From Certhia americana (lineage: Eukaryota > Chordata > Aves > Passeriformes > Certhiidae): a stretch of 64,000 nt of DNA. The translations under genes and the position numbers were made by a program. Shown piece by piece: positions 11,783 through 24,440 of the stretch. The stretch covers positions 1,189,426 through 1,253,425 of the forward strand of contig JAGMWU010000034.1 of NCBI GenBank assembly GCA_018697195.1, read 5' to 3'. The notes beneath the pieces were generated by a model, which worked only from the letters and a program-made list of their open reading frames with translations, made no database searches and was not told the DNA's origin. The first letter of the stretch is position 1; each line of letters opens with the position of its first letter.

Positions 11783-13040
11783 GCTAAGTAACTTTGTTTG
11801 ACCTCTTTTTCACCTGCCATGTTTTACTCATTCTTTTGGGGTCTACACTGCAAATCTAGTCCATCTAGACTAAAAGCACAGCTCTTTTCTCCCTTTTACG
11901 GGATAAGTGGCACCACCACCAGTCCTGGTGCCAAGATGATCCCAAATCAGCTGTGTCTTCTGCTGAGGGGGCTGCCCTGAGCCTGACTTCACATCCCAGC
12001 TCTGGACACAGACCGCACAGTGGGCTCTGTTTGGTCACTGGCTCTCACCGCAGCTGTGCCGATTGCTCAGTGGGGAACACGTCTGTTCTCACAAAGAATT
12101 TAACAAATTAACTATGAACAAAGTAGCCTGGAAACGACATAGATTAACACATGCTGTGTCATGCCAAGAAGCAGCTTGTCAGATTGTTGTTTTCGCAAAA
12201 CTGAAAGGAAAATTCCCAGGACCCCCTAAATATACGGAAATGTTTCCGTGTTTAGCTGTGTCGGAAAAGAACACAGTCATTGCTGAGGAGAAATAAAAAA
12301 CAGCCCAGAAAAAACAGGGTATCACAAGGCTCCCAGGAAGCACTTACAGCACAGACAAGATCAAACACAGGGAAGACTCTGTTGTCTTCTTGTGAACTCC
12401 ACAACCAAATGATGAATTTGGGGGTCATCCACAATTATTTTGTTAACAAGCATGGGGAGAACCCAAACCTGAAACTTGCAGAGGTTTAGCTGTCTTTGCT
12501 CTCAGCCATGAAGGAGCAGCTCCAAGAACTCTCCTGGCCTTAACATGAAATGGATGTCTGCACTAGCCCTCAGCATGCCTTTATCCACAACAGACCTTCT
12601 GTGGGAGGGCTGGGTACAAAATAGCCCAAATCTCTTCCAGGCAAAACAAACAAACGATCCCAAAATATGTTGACAAATGTCTAGTACTGTTGGATGCTCT
12701 CTAGTTGGTTCCTGATGAAAAATAGTAAATTGTCATGTGGAGATATTTTAACTTAGTTTACATGACCCCATGAGGAAGTTCCTTAAATTCTACATCATCT
12801 GGTGGTGCTACACTTAGTACATGCATACATCAAAGTTGGATGTGAAAAAAATGAAAATCACCTTGAAAACAACCAGAATGGTACAAATTTACTAAATCCA
12901 TCTATTAAGAGTGAAGCCATTGGGTTGTTTTAGCCTAAAGGTAATGAGGGAAAAAGAAAAGTTTAACAGCAGAAAAATGCTTTTGTAAAGGTGAAAGGAA
13001 TCACCTGCTCCAGTAGGCATTGCTAATGGGGTCAAACCCA
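11783..13040. other. Non-coding DNA, no gene seen
   Basis: No repeat family or convincing exon. A minus-strand segment near 12018-12052 has a donor-like GTGAGA and an open frame in a compatible phase with the exon at 11173, but its acceptor is weak and the segment is only 34-39 bases, so it is not called. Confidence 0.5.
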
Positions 13041-13178
13041 ACAGGATTAGGCTGCAGCAAGAAAGACTCATCTCAGATATGTGCAAAAGGTTTCCAACAG
13101 GAAACAAGAACAGGCTGCCATCACAGGCAGTCCTGTACAATGAATTGGACAGACACTTGGATCTGTCAAAGATCTGCC
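13041..13178 (+). mobile_element. Eroded CR1-like LINE 3' region
   Basis: The stretch contains GAACAGGCTGCC, a hallmark of CR1 3' regions (consensus roughly 'tggaacaggctgcc'). It is followed about 30 bases later by TTGGACAGACACTTGGATCTGTCA, which resembles the CR1-type 'ggacaaacacctgtca' segment in the right order and at about the right spacing. The rest is too diverged to align by eye, and no ATTCTATGA tail remains. An old amniote CR1 subfamily is the best reading. Confidence 0.45.
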
Positions 13179-16100
13179 TTGGAGCTGACAATTTGGTTAC
13201 AGCATCTCCCTTGCAACCCTATTTGTTTCAATAATTTTACCAAACTGAAACAATAAAAACCCCAAATCCAAACTTACATAGAAAAAACATAGTCAAAATA
13301 CTAAAACAAAAATCCACAAGTGAAAGAAACCAAGACAAAATCTTAGGAATATTTGAAACCATCAGTTATGGATGATGGCAGCTGTCACAGTAAATGTGAT
13401 CTTTGATTCTTAAAATGCAGTGGATTTGAAATATTAGTGATGCTAAGGATACAAGCCCACAAGCTCAGTGTGCAAGGTAATAGGATGCCAGGTGAAATGG
13501 CAGAAATCCTCGTCCCTGGGGACCTGATCACTGACTAATTCAGTGGTTGTGATCAGCAGAATCCTTTGTTAAGGACCTGGCACACTCACTCTGTGGTGAG
13601 CACCTGCCATGGCTCACTGATCCTCCCGGGAACACTGAAAATGCCTCTTGGAAACCTCACTATTAGAAGGGTTTTAAACAAGAAAACACCAACACAAATC
13701 AAAAGTCAAGAAAGCCTCAAAGTCCCTCGTTAGCTGGGAAAAGCACAACAGTGCAGATTAGTTGTTCCCAGGTCACACTGGGAAGTTTGAAGCAGCAGCC
13801 CTTTGCAGCAGCCACAACTGGGTTGTGCTTTATGGTGAGTTTTACTACCCACTACATACAATGTGCACAAAAAGCACTAAAAGCCCTCTGCCACCAGGGC
13901 TTCTGCCACTGGCCCTGGCCCTGGCCCTGGGGCTGCCCCATTTTAAACACACCAGGATAGCCTAAAGTATCTGCGGAGTTAGATACGCTGGTCACGTGCT
14001 ATTAGTTTACTTTTTGGCCACATACTATGCAGTTACAAATCCAGAATTTGCATCTCAAATGCCCATTTACCATCTCCTCTCCAAAGATAATTTTGAAATA
14101 AATGGGTTTACATATGGGTTTGATGGTTTTTCCTTTGAACAGAGCTCGGAGGCTTTGGCTCACCTGCGTAGCTCAGAAGAGTTTCATCAGTACAATGGAT
14201 ATGTGTTTTCATCTCCCACAGTATCTGATTTCAACACACAAAGAAGCAATATTTTACACTGTCTCATTTATGCAAGGTGAAAACAAATTTATTGTGCTGG
14301 TGGTAACCTGCAGTGTTAGTCTTCCCTTATGAATGAGAAAGCTAAAATTACTCAGGAGTGTACTTGGTCCATGGGTTCCCTGAACTTATTTCTTGGCTTT
14401 CATTATGAAAGAGGTGAAGTGGAGAAAGTGCAACAGTTCAGAGGAGGTCATTTTGATGCTTTCTTTAATAACAATTCCTACCCTTGCTGTGGCTGTACTG
14501 CAGTGTTTTTTGTTTTGGAGGGAGGGGAGGCAACCACTGGCTACAGATTTATCTTTTCTTGTCACATGCAGACCATATTTTATTTCACAGAATGAGGAAA
14601 AACATCTCACAACAGTTTCTAGAGGCTGAGGGATTCCCAATTTGAGGAAAGCAGGGCAATTTCACAGGACGTTTCAATCTAACTGCACATTTGGACTATT
14701 AATGTAGAAGTTAATGAAAACAAGGCCTAAAAAATAGGAACCAGCAGTGAGTCATCATTTTAGATATTCTCGGATTGAATAATTTATTGTTTTCATCAGC
14801 CTGTTGCCAGAAGAAAACACATTGTGGTACCCTTTAGAGAACAAATACATTTTTATCAGAAAATGAACATCTACAGAATCCCAGTGTAGGGAAAACTGAA
14901 AGGTAACCATTTGGAAAGGACAAGAGCAAAGTAAATTAAAATTTCATCAATTGGACAGAGAGTTTCATCTGACAGCTGTATTTGGTATTACTCCATTTCC
15001 TGATGTGTTTGAACTTGCCTTTTGAACTAACCAGAGAAGGTCATATGAAGTGCTAGCAGTAAAACCCACTGGAAATACAGAGCTGTTCTTTGGCTTTCAT
15101 ACTGTTCATCAACTGATTGTAGCTTCTAAAAAAACAGTCCCGTAGCTATTGATTACTTGGCCAATTTGCAGACACTTTTGGAGTGTGCTGAAAGCCTAGA
15201 AGAGCAGGCGTGTGTTTTTAGCTGGCCAAACCTTTTCTCGACCAGTTCTTGCTGTAACTAAACCTGAGTTTACTGGCAGACACTATTTTTAACAGTGCCA
15301 CCCATCAAAGCATGCAAAGGAGTTGATCCCTTTTTAGACTCCTGGCACAAATGCTAAATAATGACAGCCACTGGAAAGAGAAAAGACCACTGGCAGTGAT
15401 GGAATGGAGAAGAAGACAGGAGAGCAGTGCTGAGAAATTACCTGGATACATCGTTACACCTTATACGTGGCAATACACAAACTGATATATCCAATGAAAT
15501 CAAAAATTGACATGCTTTGGCACTTTATGTTAGCAGCCTCTTCTGGCCATGTCAGATCAAGCTAAAAAATAATATCCTATGATTTCCTACTACAATTCCA
15601 ATGCAGGGGCTGACTCACACTCCTCAATATGTGGATTTTGCTGCATTTCCAAAAATCTAACTAATTAATGGCTAATTTAGAAGAGGATTGGCCGATGGTT
15701 TTTAATATGTCCCAGTAACCCCTTTGAATATAGAGAATATATTTCTCAAGCAGCTCGCACCAGCACAGCACAGCACCAGGATGGAATGAATTGTGTACCT
15801 ACCTTAACTTTTTTAAGAGTCTGTGGATACAGAGAGTAACAGGTCCGTTTCTCTGTGGCTTATTTGAGAATAACTTCAAGCTTGAGCCTTATGCTATCTT
15901 GATCAAAACACTACTGCTCTTTTTTTCTTTCCAAAACCAACATATTAATGGCTGAAAAATGCCTTAGGCTTTCTAATGTTGCAATTTGACTTAATTTAAT
16001 CTATATTAAAGAAGAAATTGCAACTACATCTGGCTGACACTCTCTATTCTGGAGTATTTTGCATCACTGCCAATGACAAAATGAAACAGCATTCCAGTGC

Positions 16101-16480
16101 ATGACAACCTTTTTCTTTTATTCACTTTGGCAATGCAGGTGGATTTTAAAGGATGCTGAGAGAACGACTAGCAGGTTTCAGGTTTTATCTGCTACCCATG
16201 AGATGATAATCTTTTTTTCTCAAGACAACAGGGAACACATGTTTATCTGCGTGTGTTAGGTATGGGATGCATTGGAGCCCTTTTCTTGTTGTCCAGGATA
16301 TGCTTCAAACATACCTAAAAAGTCAGACTGAAAAGGAACAAAAGAAGGTTTGAAGGAATGATGAAGTGCCTCTGAATTTACTCAGTTAAAAAGTCCAAGC
16401 TATTTGCTTCTCTTCAGCTGGAGCACAGTTTTGGACACACCATGATCTGGTGAGATTGATTTGTGCATGCTTTTAGCCAG
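13179..16480. other. Non-coding DNA, no gene seen
   Basis: Contains a short (CTGGCC)n run at 13909-13930. A plus-strand open frame of about 94 codons at 13996-14280 has balanced composition but no recognisable family, no splice partner and a length well within chance. No mobile element is recognised. Confidence 0.5.
13909..13930 (+). repeat. Short CTGGCC hexanucleotide repeat
   Basis: CTGGCC is repeated three times plus four bases, 22 bases in all, within a locally GC-rich patch. Confidence 0.85.
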
Positions 16481-16499
16481 CTTGAGGTGCCAAGGAAAG

Positions 16500-17090
16500 A
16501 GACATGCCACAGAATCTCTATTTGCCAAAAGAAAGGGAGCATCTCATTAATGAGTGTTTAGCAGCCATTTGTGAAACAATTAATTAGTCATTTTGACAGA
16601 AAACTTAACCAATATACATGCTTTTGCCAGGACACAAGTTTGTTTTCAAAAAACTAGGAAAAGAAAATAGAAAAAGGTCCTTTCTCATGCTCAACTCCCT
16701 AGAAAGAAGCAAGATGGAAAAAAAAAAAAAAGGTGGGGGCTTTGCGTATTCTGGTCTTGTCCGATTTCATCTGGTGTGTCTTTAAGAACAACACCGCTGG
16801 AATGGGAGCTCTCTAACATGATTGATGACTTCTCCTGTTATCTGCAAGTTGAAAATTCAGAAAGCGGGTATTTTTTCATAGGCCTCACTGCTTATTGGTA
16901 CAAGAGTTATTTCCACTTTGCTGCAGAATTGATTTGCAACAGCAGCATATGAGTTTGTATATTTTTCTCACCAGCCCGTCATGAAGTATCCTGCAGTAAA
17001 CCTCCAGTGGCATGATGGATTGTGGAAATGAGAGCCTCACGACTTTGTCTGCCATCAAAGGCAGGGATAATTGTCATTAACTTCTGCAAG
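16500..17090. promoter_or_regulatory. Candidate conserved non-coding / enhancer-like block
   Basis: Repeat-poor AT-rich sequence with several homeodomain-type cores, including CAATTAATTAG (16577-16587), and a PBX/HOX-like TGATTGAT (16819-16826) directly followed by GAC. A poly-A run (16718-16731) interrupts the block. This is an inference from motif density and texture only. No alignment was possible. Confidence 0.2.
16718..16731 (+). repeat. Poly-A tract (14 A)
   Basis: Fourteen consecutive A followed by GGTGGGGG. Confidence 0.85.
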
Positions 17091-17376
17091 TAGCGAAGCA
17101 TCTGCATCCTCGCTCTGGGTGTCTGCATTTCACAAAGCATATTACACAGCAGATGTACAAAGCATATACCACCATGCTAATTTAGTTTCCTTCCAAGCAG
17201 GAAGCCAGATACCTTCCCTCAGAGCAAGCTGTCTTACTCCTCCAGTAAAAGAACCCACAGACAGGCTTCTGGGTTGCATGTTGAGTTGTTCTGATTCACA
17301 AGGTGTTGGGAGATTGTTGATCTTTTCTGTGTTTCAATTCATCCTTCTGAAAAATGGGTGCTGATGAAATCTGCCA

Positions 17377-17570
17377 CAGGTTGGCTTATTGTTTTGTTGG
17401 GGGCTTTTTTTAAGTTAGTATTGGGTTTAGTCTCTTTTGGCTTTGTAGAGATTTTTTTTTTTTTTTTTCTTTTTTCTTTTGTATGTTAAATGTGTTTTGG
17501 TCTGTTTTGGCTTTGTGGGGGTTTTTGTGTGTGTAATGGGGGCTTGGTTTTGTTTGGATTTTTTTTTTAT
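17377..17570 (+). repeat. T/G-rich low-complexity stretch
   Basis: About 190 bases dominated by T-runs and GTTTTG-like words, including 17 T at 17452-17468. No retroelement body is visible nearby. Confidence 0.8.
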
Positions 17571-20500
17571 GGCCCATTATGGAGCATTTATTGATTTTTC
17601 ATGATTATCACTGGAACCAACGCTACAACAAGAAGCGTCACTCCATTTTCCTTCTGTACTGACAATTCCTTGTTGGTCTTATCCAAACACCACCAACTTC
17701 AGCAATGCATTTAAATACAAGATCTACATCAGGCATGGATTTATGCAACAGGACATGAGTCCTGTCTCATGTGAGGATGACAGTTTCTTTGCTGCACAGG
17801 GTGTTGGTGCATTTAATGTGAAGGGTAGTTGCTTCAGAATAAGCTACAATTCTTTTCATACATCTCAGAAGTCTTCTGCACTAATGTCTATTGCAATTGC
17901 AGGGGTTGTTTCTAACCCTTTATGGACAACAGAGTCAAGTGTAAGGTGCGAGTGGCCAAGAGCACTGCTGCTGGATCTGACCCCATGAGCAAACCTGCTC
18001 TCACCTTGAAATAGCAACTTGTAAGTCAAGATACTGTTCAGTCCTCCTGCTTCAGCTGTTCCTGACATTCCTTTTTTTTCAAGTGCTAATAAAAAAAAAG
18101 TACAGATTTCCACCCCTCTCCTAAGGAAGATGTCCCATGAATATGTGTCTTGTTCTTTGGATGTGGCTCTGCACCAGCAACACAGGCATTTGGAGAAACA
18201 CAGGGTTCATGCAGGTTAACAAGCTGTTTACAGAACAGCCACAGAAGAATTTCTTCAGTTTAAGACTGAGACAGGATGTGCCCTCAAATTAAATTTAGTG
18301 GGATCTGGACTGCCAGAGAAGGAAGAAAACTCTTACATTGCCTGATAGGGCCTATGCTTTTGTATTTTCTGTGTGAATAACAAAAATCATTAACCTGACA
18401 TCGTTAACCAGCAGTAAGCAAATTTTAAGTACTCATCCACCCATGAATTCATAGAACCCAAGAGGCAAAGGAAAATTCTTTTTCTTTAACATCAGTACTG
18501 GCACATCAGGCATAAAGATCCCTCTACTCTTGTGTAGGGATGTATTAAGTAAAAAAACTCAATTCTCACACAAAACAAATGACACTTCTGCATAGAAATC
18601 TGGGGAGAGGAGAAGAAGCCCACTTGCCATGCCAACAGTTTAAAAGCTACATTCAATGTGAGAAAGACTGGCAAGAAATGCAGACTATAAGCTGAGGTGA
18701 ATAAACAGGTACTGAAGGGAAGACTGTGAGACCAAAGAGCTCTGGATATTGCTTAAGGCTTAGACAGGAATGCAGAATTCCAGCTAAATACAGCAACTTA
18801 CTCCACTTATGTCTAGAGAAACAAGCAGACAGATCAATGTTCTGGCTACAGGTGACCTTTTTAGCTATTTAAATATGAACTTCTGTTCACAATTGTGTGC
18901 AAATTGTTTTTGTAAAAGAAAAATATTTGCCATTTATTGAAAATAATCACAGAACTTTGCATCTCTCATCCTGTTACTCCCTGCAGCATGGAGAGTCCTT
19001 TTTCAGCTTCACCCAAAATAAACTCCATTTGACAGACCAAGGGAGATGAAGCCCAAAAGTCATTTTCATAGCTCTGATTAATGCTCTCCACTGCAGAAAT
19101 CTCCCATATTTCACAAATACTGAGGAAATGACACTTTTGGGCGAGTTTCATCCCTACAGAGGCAGAGTTCAGCCTGGAAAGAGAAAACCACAAGGCAGAG
19201 TGCCCAACACAGGCACAAGGATCATAACGAAGCTGAATTGCACCTGCTCAGTAGGAATGTTCAGCTCAAAAGAAGTATGAAGAGAATAAAGCAAGGGAGA
19301 AATATGAGGTTTTTGCTCGAAATCTGTTAATTAACAAAATTGTATTTTGCTAATCAGGACCAATTTCTGTGCATTCTGCCACAAAAATCAAGTCATAAAC
19401 CAAAGCCATCTCTTTGGCTGTAACCTCTGTACCAACACTATAACCTTAAACAAACCCCAGTTCAGAAACTATCATACATAAAAAGAAACTCATCAGAAAC
19501 ATTTCTCTGAAGTCAGTCAAGCAGAGAAAAAAAAATCCCTGAAAAAAAAATCAGGACCTTGTTTAGTTCATTTTAAGCATTTGCAAGTCCTTGAGTATGT
19601 AGACATCCCATTAACTGTATTTTAACTGTGTCCCCATCCCATTCTAAAACTCTGACCATGCCCAATAAGCCTCCCAGTAGAAGCCACAGAAAACCGCCAC
19701 AGACTGGAATGAAAAGCTGGCAGCCTTAGATTGTATGCATCATCACAGCATCAGCAGCTGCTTCCTCATTCAGATGCAAAGCAGTAAATCTAGGAATGCT
19801 GCTGCACACATATCATGTGCTGGGGAGGAAACAGGAAAGAACAGAAGACTTGGTATGAAAAATGAGATGCTGACCAGCAGAAAGTTCCTGTTCACCTAAG
19901 AGAGCTTCAGCAGTGCAATAACTGCTTTCCATTTTGAGAAGTTTAGTAGTGCTTGAGCAGCTCAGCCCTCCTAAGTTGTTCTGGTTGTCCTCAAATCTGT
20001 CAACATCACAACGCAGCCCCAAGCATGCAGCACGTTCTTTCTCAGTTATATTTTTACAGAAATATTTTGATGTGACTGAAGAGTCAGAATAGAGAAGAAG
20101 TTGTCAAAATATTTGAAAAATTTTCTTCTTTTATCAGCAAAACTTAAAAAAGTTTTCATTCAAGGAAAGTTGCGTCCCATTTCTAGCTCAAAAATCTGGC
20201 ATAAGACCATAGACCACCTGAGGTACTCAACTGAGCAGGGGAAATTTTCATTTCTTCTCTTACTGTATCTACTTAATAAGGGTAGAGAGAAAACACAGAG
20301 ATCAGTGGCAGAGCAGGAGCTGACAGAGGCACCATTGTGATATTTCTTGTCTGAGGGATTCGTGAGATTGTGTGAATCACAAAGCTGATAAACAATTCCA
20401 TATCTATTGAAATATCAAGTCAAGAAAGTTCTCTGTTTTGGGAGCTGATTTTAAAAAAGCAATTCTATTATCTTTCCTGTCAGATGAAGTGTGTCTCCAT

Positions 20501-22985
20501 CAGACACCTCACTAGCATTCTGAGTGCTTCTGAAGCAGTCCTGTTCCTATCCTGCACAAACCAGCCCTGGCATGTGCAGCCACACCGAGGCAAGCTTATA
20601 AATGGGGTGTGACTATTGCCAGCGACAAGGACACCCTGTACTTCTGACAATATTTTGTGTATTCATTATATTTCCTCCCAGATAATGCTATTTCTGCAAA
20701 TGAGAAAGGCAGAGGCTTGCTCAGAACTCTGAAGGGCAGGTGATGAAGGCAAAAATACAACCCAGATGAAGAGAAGCAAGGTATTAAGGGAATGCATCTG
20801 ATCAAGGAATGCAAGAGTAGGTCGCAGAGCATCAGCTTTTATGGCTTTGCCTGAGACTTGTGGTGATCCTTCTTTTGAAGTCCCGACTGATGGGGTAATG
20901 GAAACTTTTCAAACCTTTAAAAAAAATTCCCTAGAATCACAGGGGAGTTCTGGTAACCTAAAAGAGCTTCTCCTTTAGTGGGTTTTCCTTTGGTTCAAGC
21001 TTGAGGCTGAGCAACACCCATCAGTCTGTGACAACTGCAACACACAGAATTCTGCCTAGTGAGGCTGCTACTCCTGACCCAGTATCCCTGCTACCCACCT
21101 GCCTCCCACAGGACACCATTGTTCCACAAGGGGAATGACTTATCCCTTTTCCTGTTACCTCTGGGAAAACCAGGTTACAGAAAGTCATCAATGGAAGTGC
21201 TGATAGGAAAAATCCATATATTTTATCATGGATATTTAAGTGCTTGATTTTTACAGTAGCGAGTCACACTGGTTTAATTTTTAAGTGATAATTCACTTTT
21301 TAGAGATCTGCACCATCCTGGGTGATGGAAGAGCAGCCACTTTGGAAAGGGTGTTTCAAAATCTAAGTTCTAAAACAGTGTTAGAACACCCCCAGATTTA
21401 CATTTCATGCTTGCACGTGGAGCATCAGCTCCCAGTCAAGACCATGCGCTTCTAACACAGACAAAGGTCAGGCTATGGTTAGTGCCATCAGTTCCCTTCC
21501 TCCTCACTCCTTGCAGAACACAAGCTGTAGAAGGAGACTTGTTAAAATTGTTGTTTTGGTTCATAAAACTCACGCACACTGAAAATCTCCCCTGGTTTAG
21601 TTCTGCCTGTCCCTCAGTCCCCCCCAAGGAACACATGTGCAGAGCAAAACAGACCCATTCAAAAAAAGTACGAAGTTTTTCCTACAAAAAATCCCACTAA
21701 CATAATCTCAAAGCAACTTGATGACAATGCTGTGGCAAGAAGCCGCCTCACAGAGCTAGAGATGAAAACTTACTACATTTTTACCCAGATGTGTGAAGAG
21801 CTTGACACACTACAATTCTGCTAAGATGAAGCTTTAATTCCATTGTTCTCTCACACATTCACACACCTATTTGGTGTGTGCTGTTCCAGTGACATATGTC
21901 TTTCCAGATGTTAACGTTTCACCAGCCCATTTTTTTTCCAGTTTTTATCAGGCCCATTTACACAAAACGTACTATAAATCCTCCCTCACTTCATATAGTA
22001 TATCATATAAGACACCCTGATAAACATGCAGATCCAGATATATGAAGGCTAGTAAATGTAAGAGGAGATTTAGCATGCTACTTGTACAGATACGCTGTTA
22101 TTCTAATCTTGTGATTAATATGGACTGGCACTACTGTACAGATTTATTTTTTACCATATGCTCTTTAATTGTCATTGCTTCCCCCAGTTTGCCCCCTTGC
22201 ACATCTGCAGCATGTGTGGGCTGAACACTCTCTCTTTTTGTTTCAGCAAGATGGGAGAACAATTTCTCAGTTGGACACCACGATGAAGAGAGAATTCTAG
22301 CAACCTTGTCTCCAAGGAGCAATGAAAGTAAAATAAAGTTTTTTTAAAACTGAACAAACAGAGGGTGGGAGGGAGGAAACTCACTGTCACTGATGTTCTT
22401 CATCTGCCTGAGCTCAAATTAGCTGGAATATTGTTTAATTGTGAGCTGATAATGTGCTGCCTCAAACAGCCAGCTGTTGCTAGAGCAAATGGACCCAGGG
22501 AAAAGACTTTCAAGTCCAAGTACAGATGAACTTGCATGGAATGTGAAAACACTACCACAGCTCTCCCAGTGACAGGTCTTACTGATTTAAGAGCCTTTTG
22601 ACTGTAAAACTTGGCTAAGACATAATTCAGCAGAGAGTTTGATTCATTTTGAAAAGATTTACACTATGGTTTTAAATGAAGCCCAAGTTAATTAAGTGTC
22701 TTCTTACATTACTACAGAATAGTTCCTCTAATTTTTTCCCCTTCGTAAACTTTAAAACTTAAGTTCAATAGTATTTTTCCTCTGTCCTGAATTAATAACA
22801 AAAAGACAAAATATATATTTATGAAGTAATTTTCAAACAAGCTCCAGATTCTTGCAAAACTACCTTTTTAAAATACTTGTTTTCATCTAAAGAAAAAAAG
22901 TTTTGAAAGGTAAAAAATTAAACACATTTATGTATTTTTTTCCATTTCTAATTAGTTACAGCTTTATAAAACCTTTCCTAAATGA
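17571..22985. other. Non-coding DNA, no gene called
   Basis: No repeat family recognised. On the minus strand a 180-base segment (19896-20075) has a strong pyrimidine tract before its acceptor, a GTGAAC donor and a stop-free frame of 59 codons, but no recognisable protein family, so it is only a lead. On the plus strand, CTCTTTTTGTTTCAG (AG at 22245-22246) is followed by a 34-codon frame and an AATAAA at 22332-22337, equally unsupported. Confidence 0.45.
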
Positions 22986-22989
22986 GACT

Positions 22990-23130
22990 TCTCAATGATG
23001 AGTGCCATAATTTTTAATGCAAATCAGATTAATAAATTAAAGAAATTTGTCTGCATATAAATGAGGAAGCAGTCAATTTATGTGCCTTATAATAACTTTA
23101 AGCCTTCTCTGTGTGAACTTTGCTAGGTAT
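22990..23130. promoter_or_regulatory. Candidate conserved non-coding block with octamer site
   Basis: Contains the exact POU/octamer sequence ATGCAAAT (23017-23024), followed by CAGATTAATAAATTAA, so homeodomain-type cores adjoin the octamer. The surroundings are AT-rich and free of recognised repeats. Regulatory function is inferred from motifs alone. Confidence 0.2.
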
Positions 23131-23152
23131 GTTTTTCATGTAGACAGATTTA

Positions 23153-23201
23153 CAAAAAAAAAGAAAAAAGACCAATTTAAAAAAAAAAAAAAAAAAAAAA
23201 A
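23153..23201 (+). repeat. A-rich tract ending in 23 A
   Basis: A-rich DNA from 23153, ending with 23 consecutive A at 23179-23201. Confidence 0.9.
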
Positions 23202-24440
23202 GTAAAAGCTTTTTATATCTGCCATTTAATTATTTATAAACTTGCTTTACAAAGGATCTTTTTATATGGTCCCTGGTAGGAAAGGGCAGGAAGTGAAGCA
23301 CTAATCCCAGCTGTGCACGTGTCTACACTGCAGTGTGCCACAGGAGCAGATCCCTCAGTTTGCTGGGAGACAAGAAACACCAGGATGAGCAGTAACACCA
23401 AATCCTGGCTGTCTCTGGACCTCGTCAGCCAGCTTGAGCAGGTTCACCTGGGCTTCACTCTCTCCACCTAACAGGAGTCTGAGCAAACAAAAATTCAATA
23501 AAAAGCCAGCTTGTGTAGGAGCCCATCCTCCCACTCTCTGATAGTTCTTCATTCAAAAATTGCAAAAGCAAGTTTGGCAGCCACTTTCTCTAGAAGGCCA
23601 AAGACAACTCTGTTTCTTCAGGGGTGAAGTGAAACATTTCCCTCATGGTCTGACCTAAACCAGGGGCAAGCACAGAGCACGGGTCAGGTTCCAACCTGAC
23701 AATCCAGGTTCCCATCTGACCCACAGTGTTGCATCACTGACTCCAAGCAGCCCTAGTCTGTTGATATGACCTGAGAATCTGGTAATATTTCTCTCTAATT
23801 TATGAGAAAGTAACCAAATTCTGCCACAGATTCTGTCAACAAACAGTCTCTAAGATGTTCAGGATGAGCTAATTCTAAACAGCTTTACAGAGAGCATGCT
23901 TGTCTCATGGACAGGAGGATTTGTCACACTCAGTGCTTCGTGAACTGCTCCAGTTCAATCCTGTTTACACCAGTTACACTTTCCTGCAAAATATTTATTG
24001 CTCTTTCCCCAGAAATCAGAGGGCAGGGTGGAAGATAGGCCAAGCTCTATGCTTGGACTGGTGAATGTCTCTGCTGGAAGATGTTCAATTGCAGAAGACT
24101 CATTTAGCATCACTGACTTATGGATTAATAGCCTGCCCCTTCTCCACCACTGTCTTTAATATCCTGTCCTTTATGAGTGATTTTCAGACTCACTTTATGT
24201 TATGCTCTCAGGCAAGTGTTTCTTGGTTTGTGGTTATATTTGCACTTATTTTCTCTGTTGAGTTGATGGTGTCTACAAAAAAGATTGTATACACAGGGCC
24301 ACTCTGGTGTAAGGCACCATCCTTGCTGCTGCAGATAGACCTCTCCAGAAGCTGTGAGAGGACAATCCTCCCTCACACAAACATCCTCTTGTAACATACC
24401 TGAGGCTTCTGCTGCTTCAAGCACTGTAATTGAGGAGATT
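23202..24440. other. Non-coding DNA, no gene called
   Basis: Includes a nested inverted repeat at 23681-23722. A minus-strand segment (23381-23478) has a strong acceptor context (TTTTTGTTTGCTCAG) and a stop-free 32-codon frame with a GGESEAQVNLLKLADEVQRQ core. Its only frame-compatible donor, GTGTTT, is weak and the peptide is not recognised, so it is not called as an exon. Confidence 0.45.
23681..23722. repeat. Nested inverted repeat (possible hairpin)
   Basis: GTCAGGTT (23683-23690) is separated by two bases from its exact complement AACCTGAC (23693-23700). An outer pair, GGGTCAG (23681-23687) and CTGACCC (23716-23722), gives an alternative hairpin. No function is evident and there is no T-run to make it a Pol III terminator. 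Confidence 0.6.

Noticed and set aside
13996..14280. 94-codon plus-strand frame with protein-like composition
   Set aside because: Not recognised, no convincing splice sites in a consistent frame, and frames of this length occur by chance several times in the window.
18966..19193. Minus-strand coding exon at 19.0-19.2 kb
   Set aside because: The acceptor (TTTTCTCTTTCCAG) is good and the frame open, but the required phase depends on choosing a second AG and a weak donor, and the peptide is not recognised.
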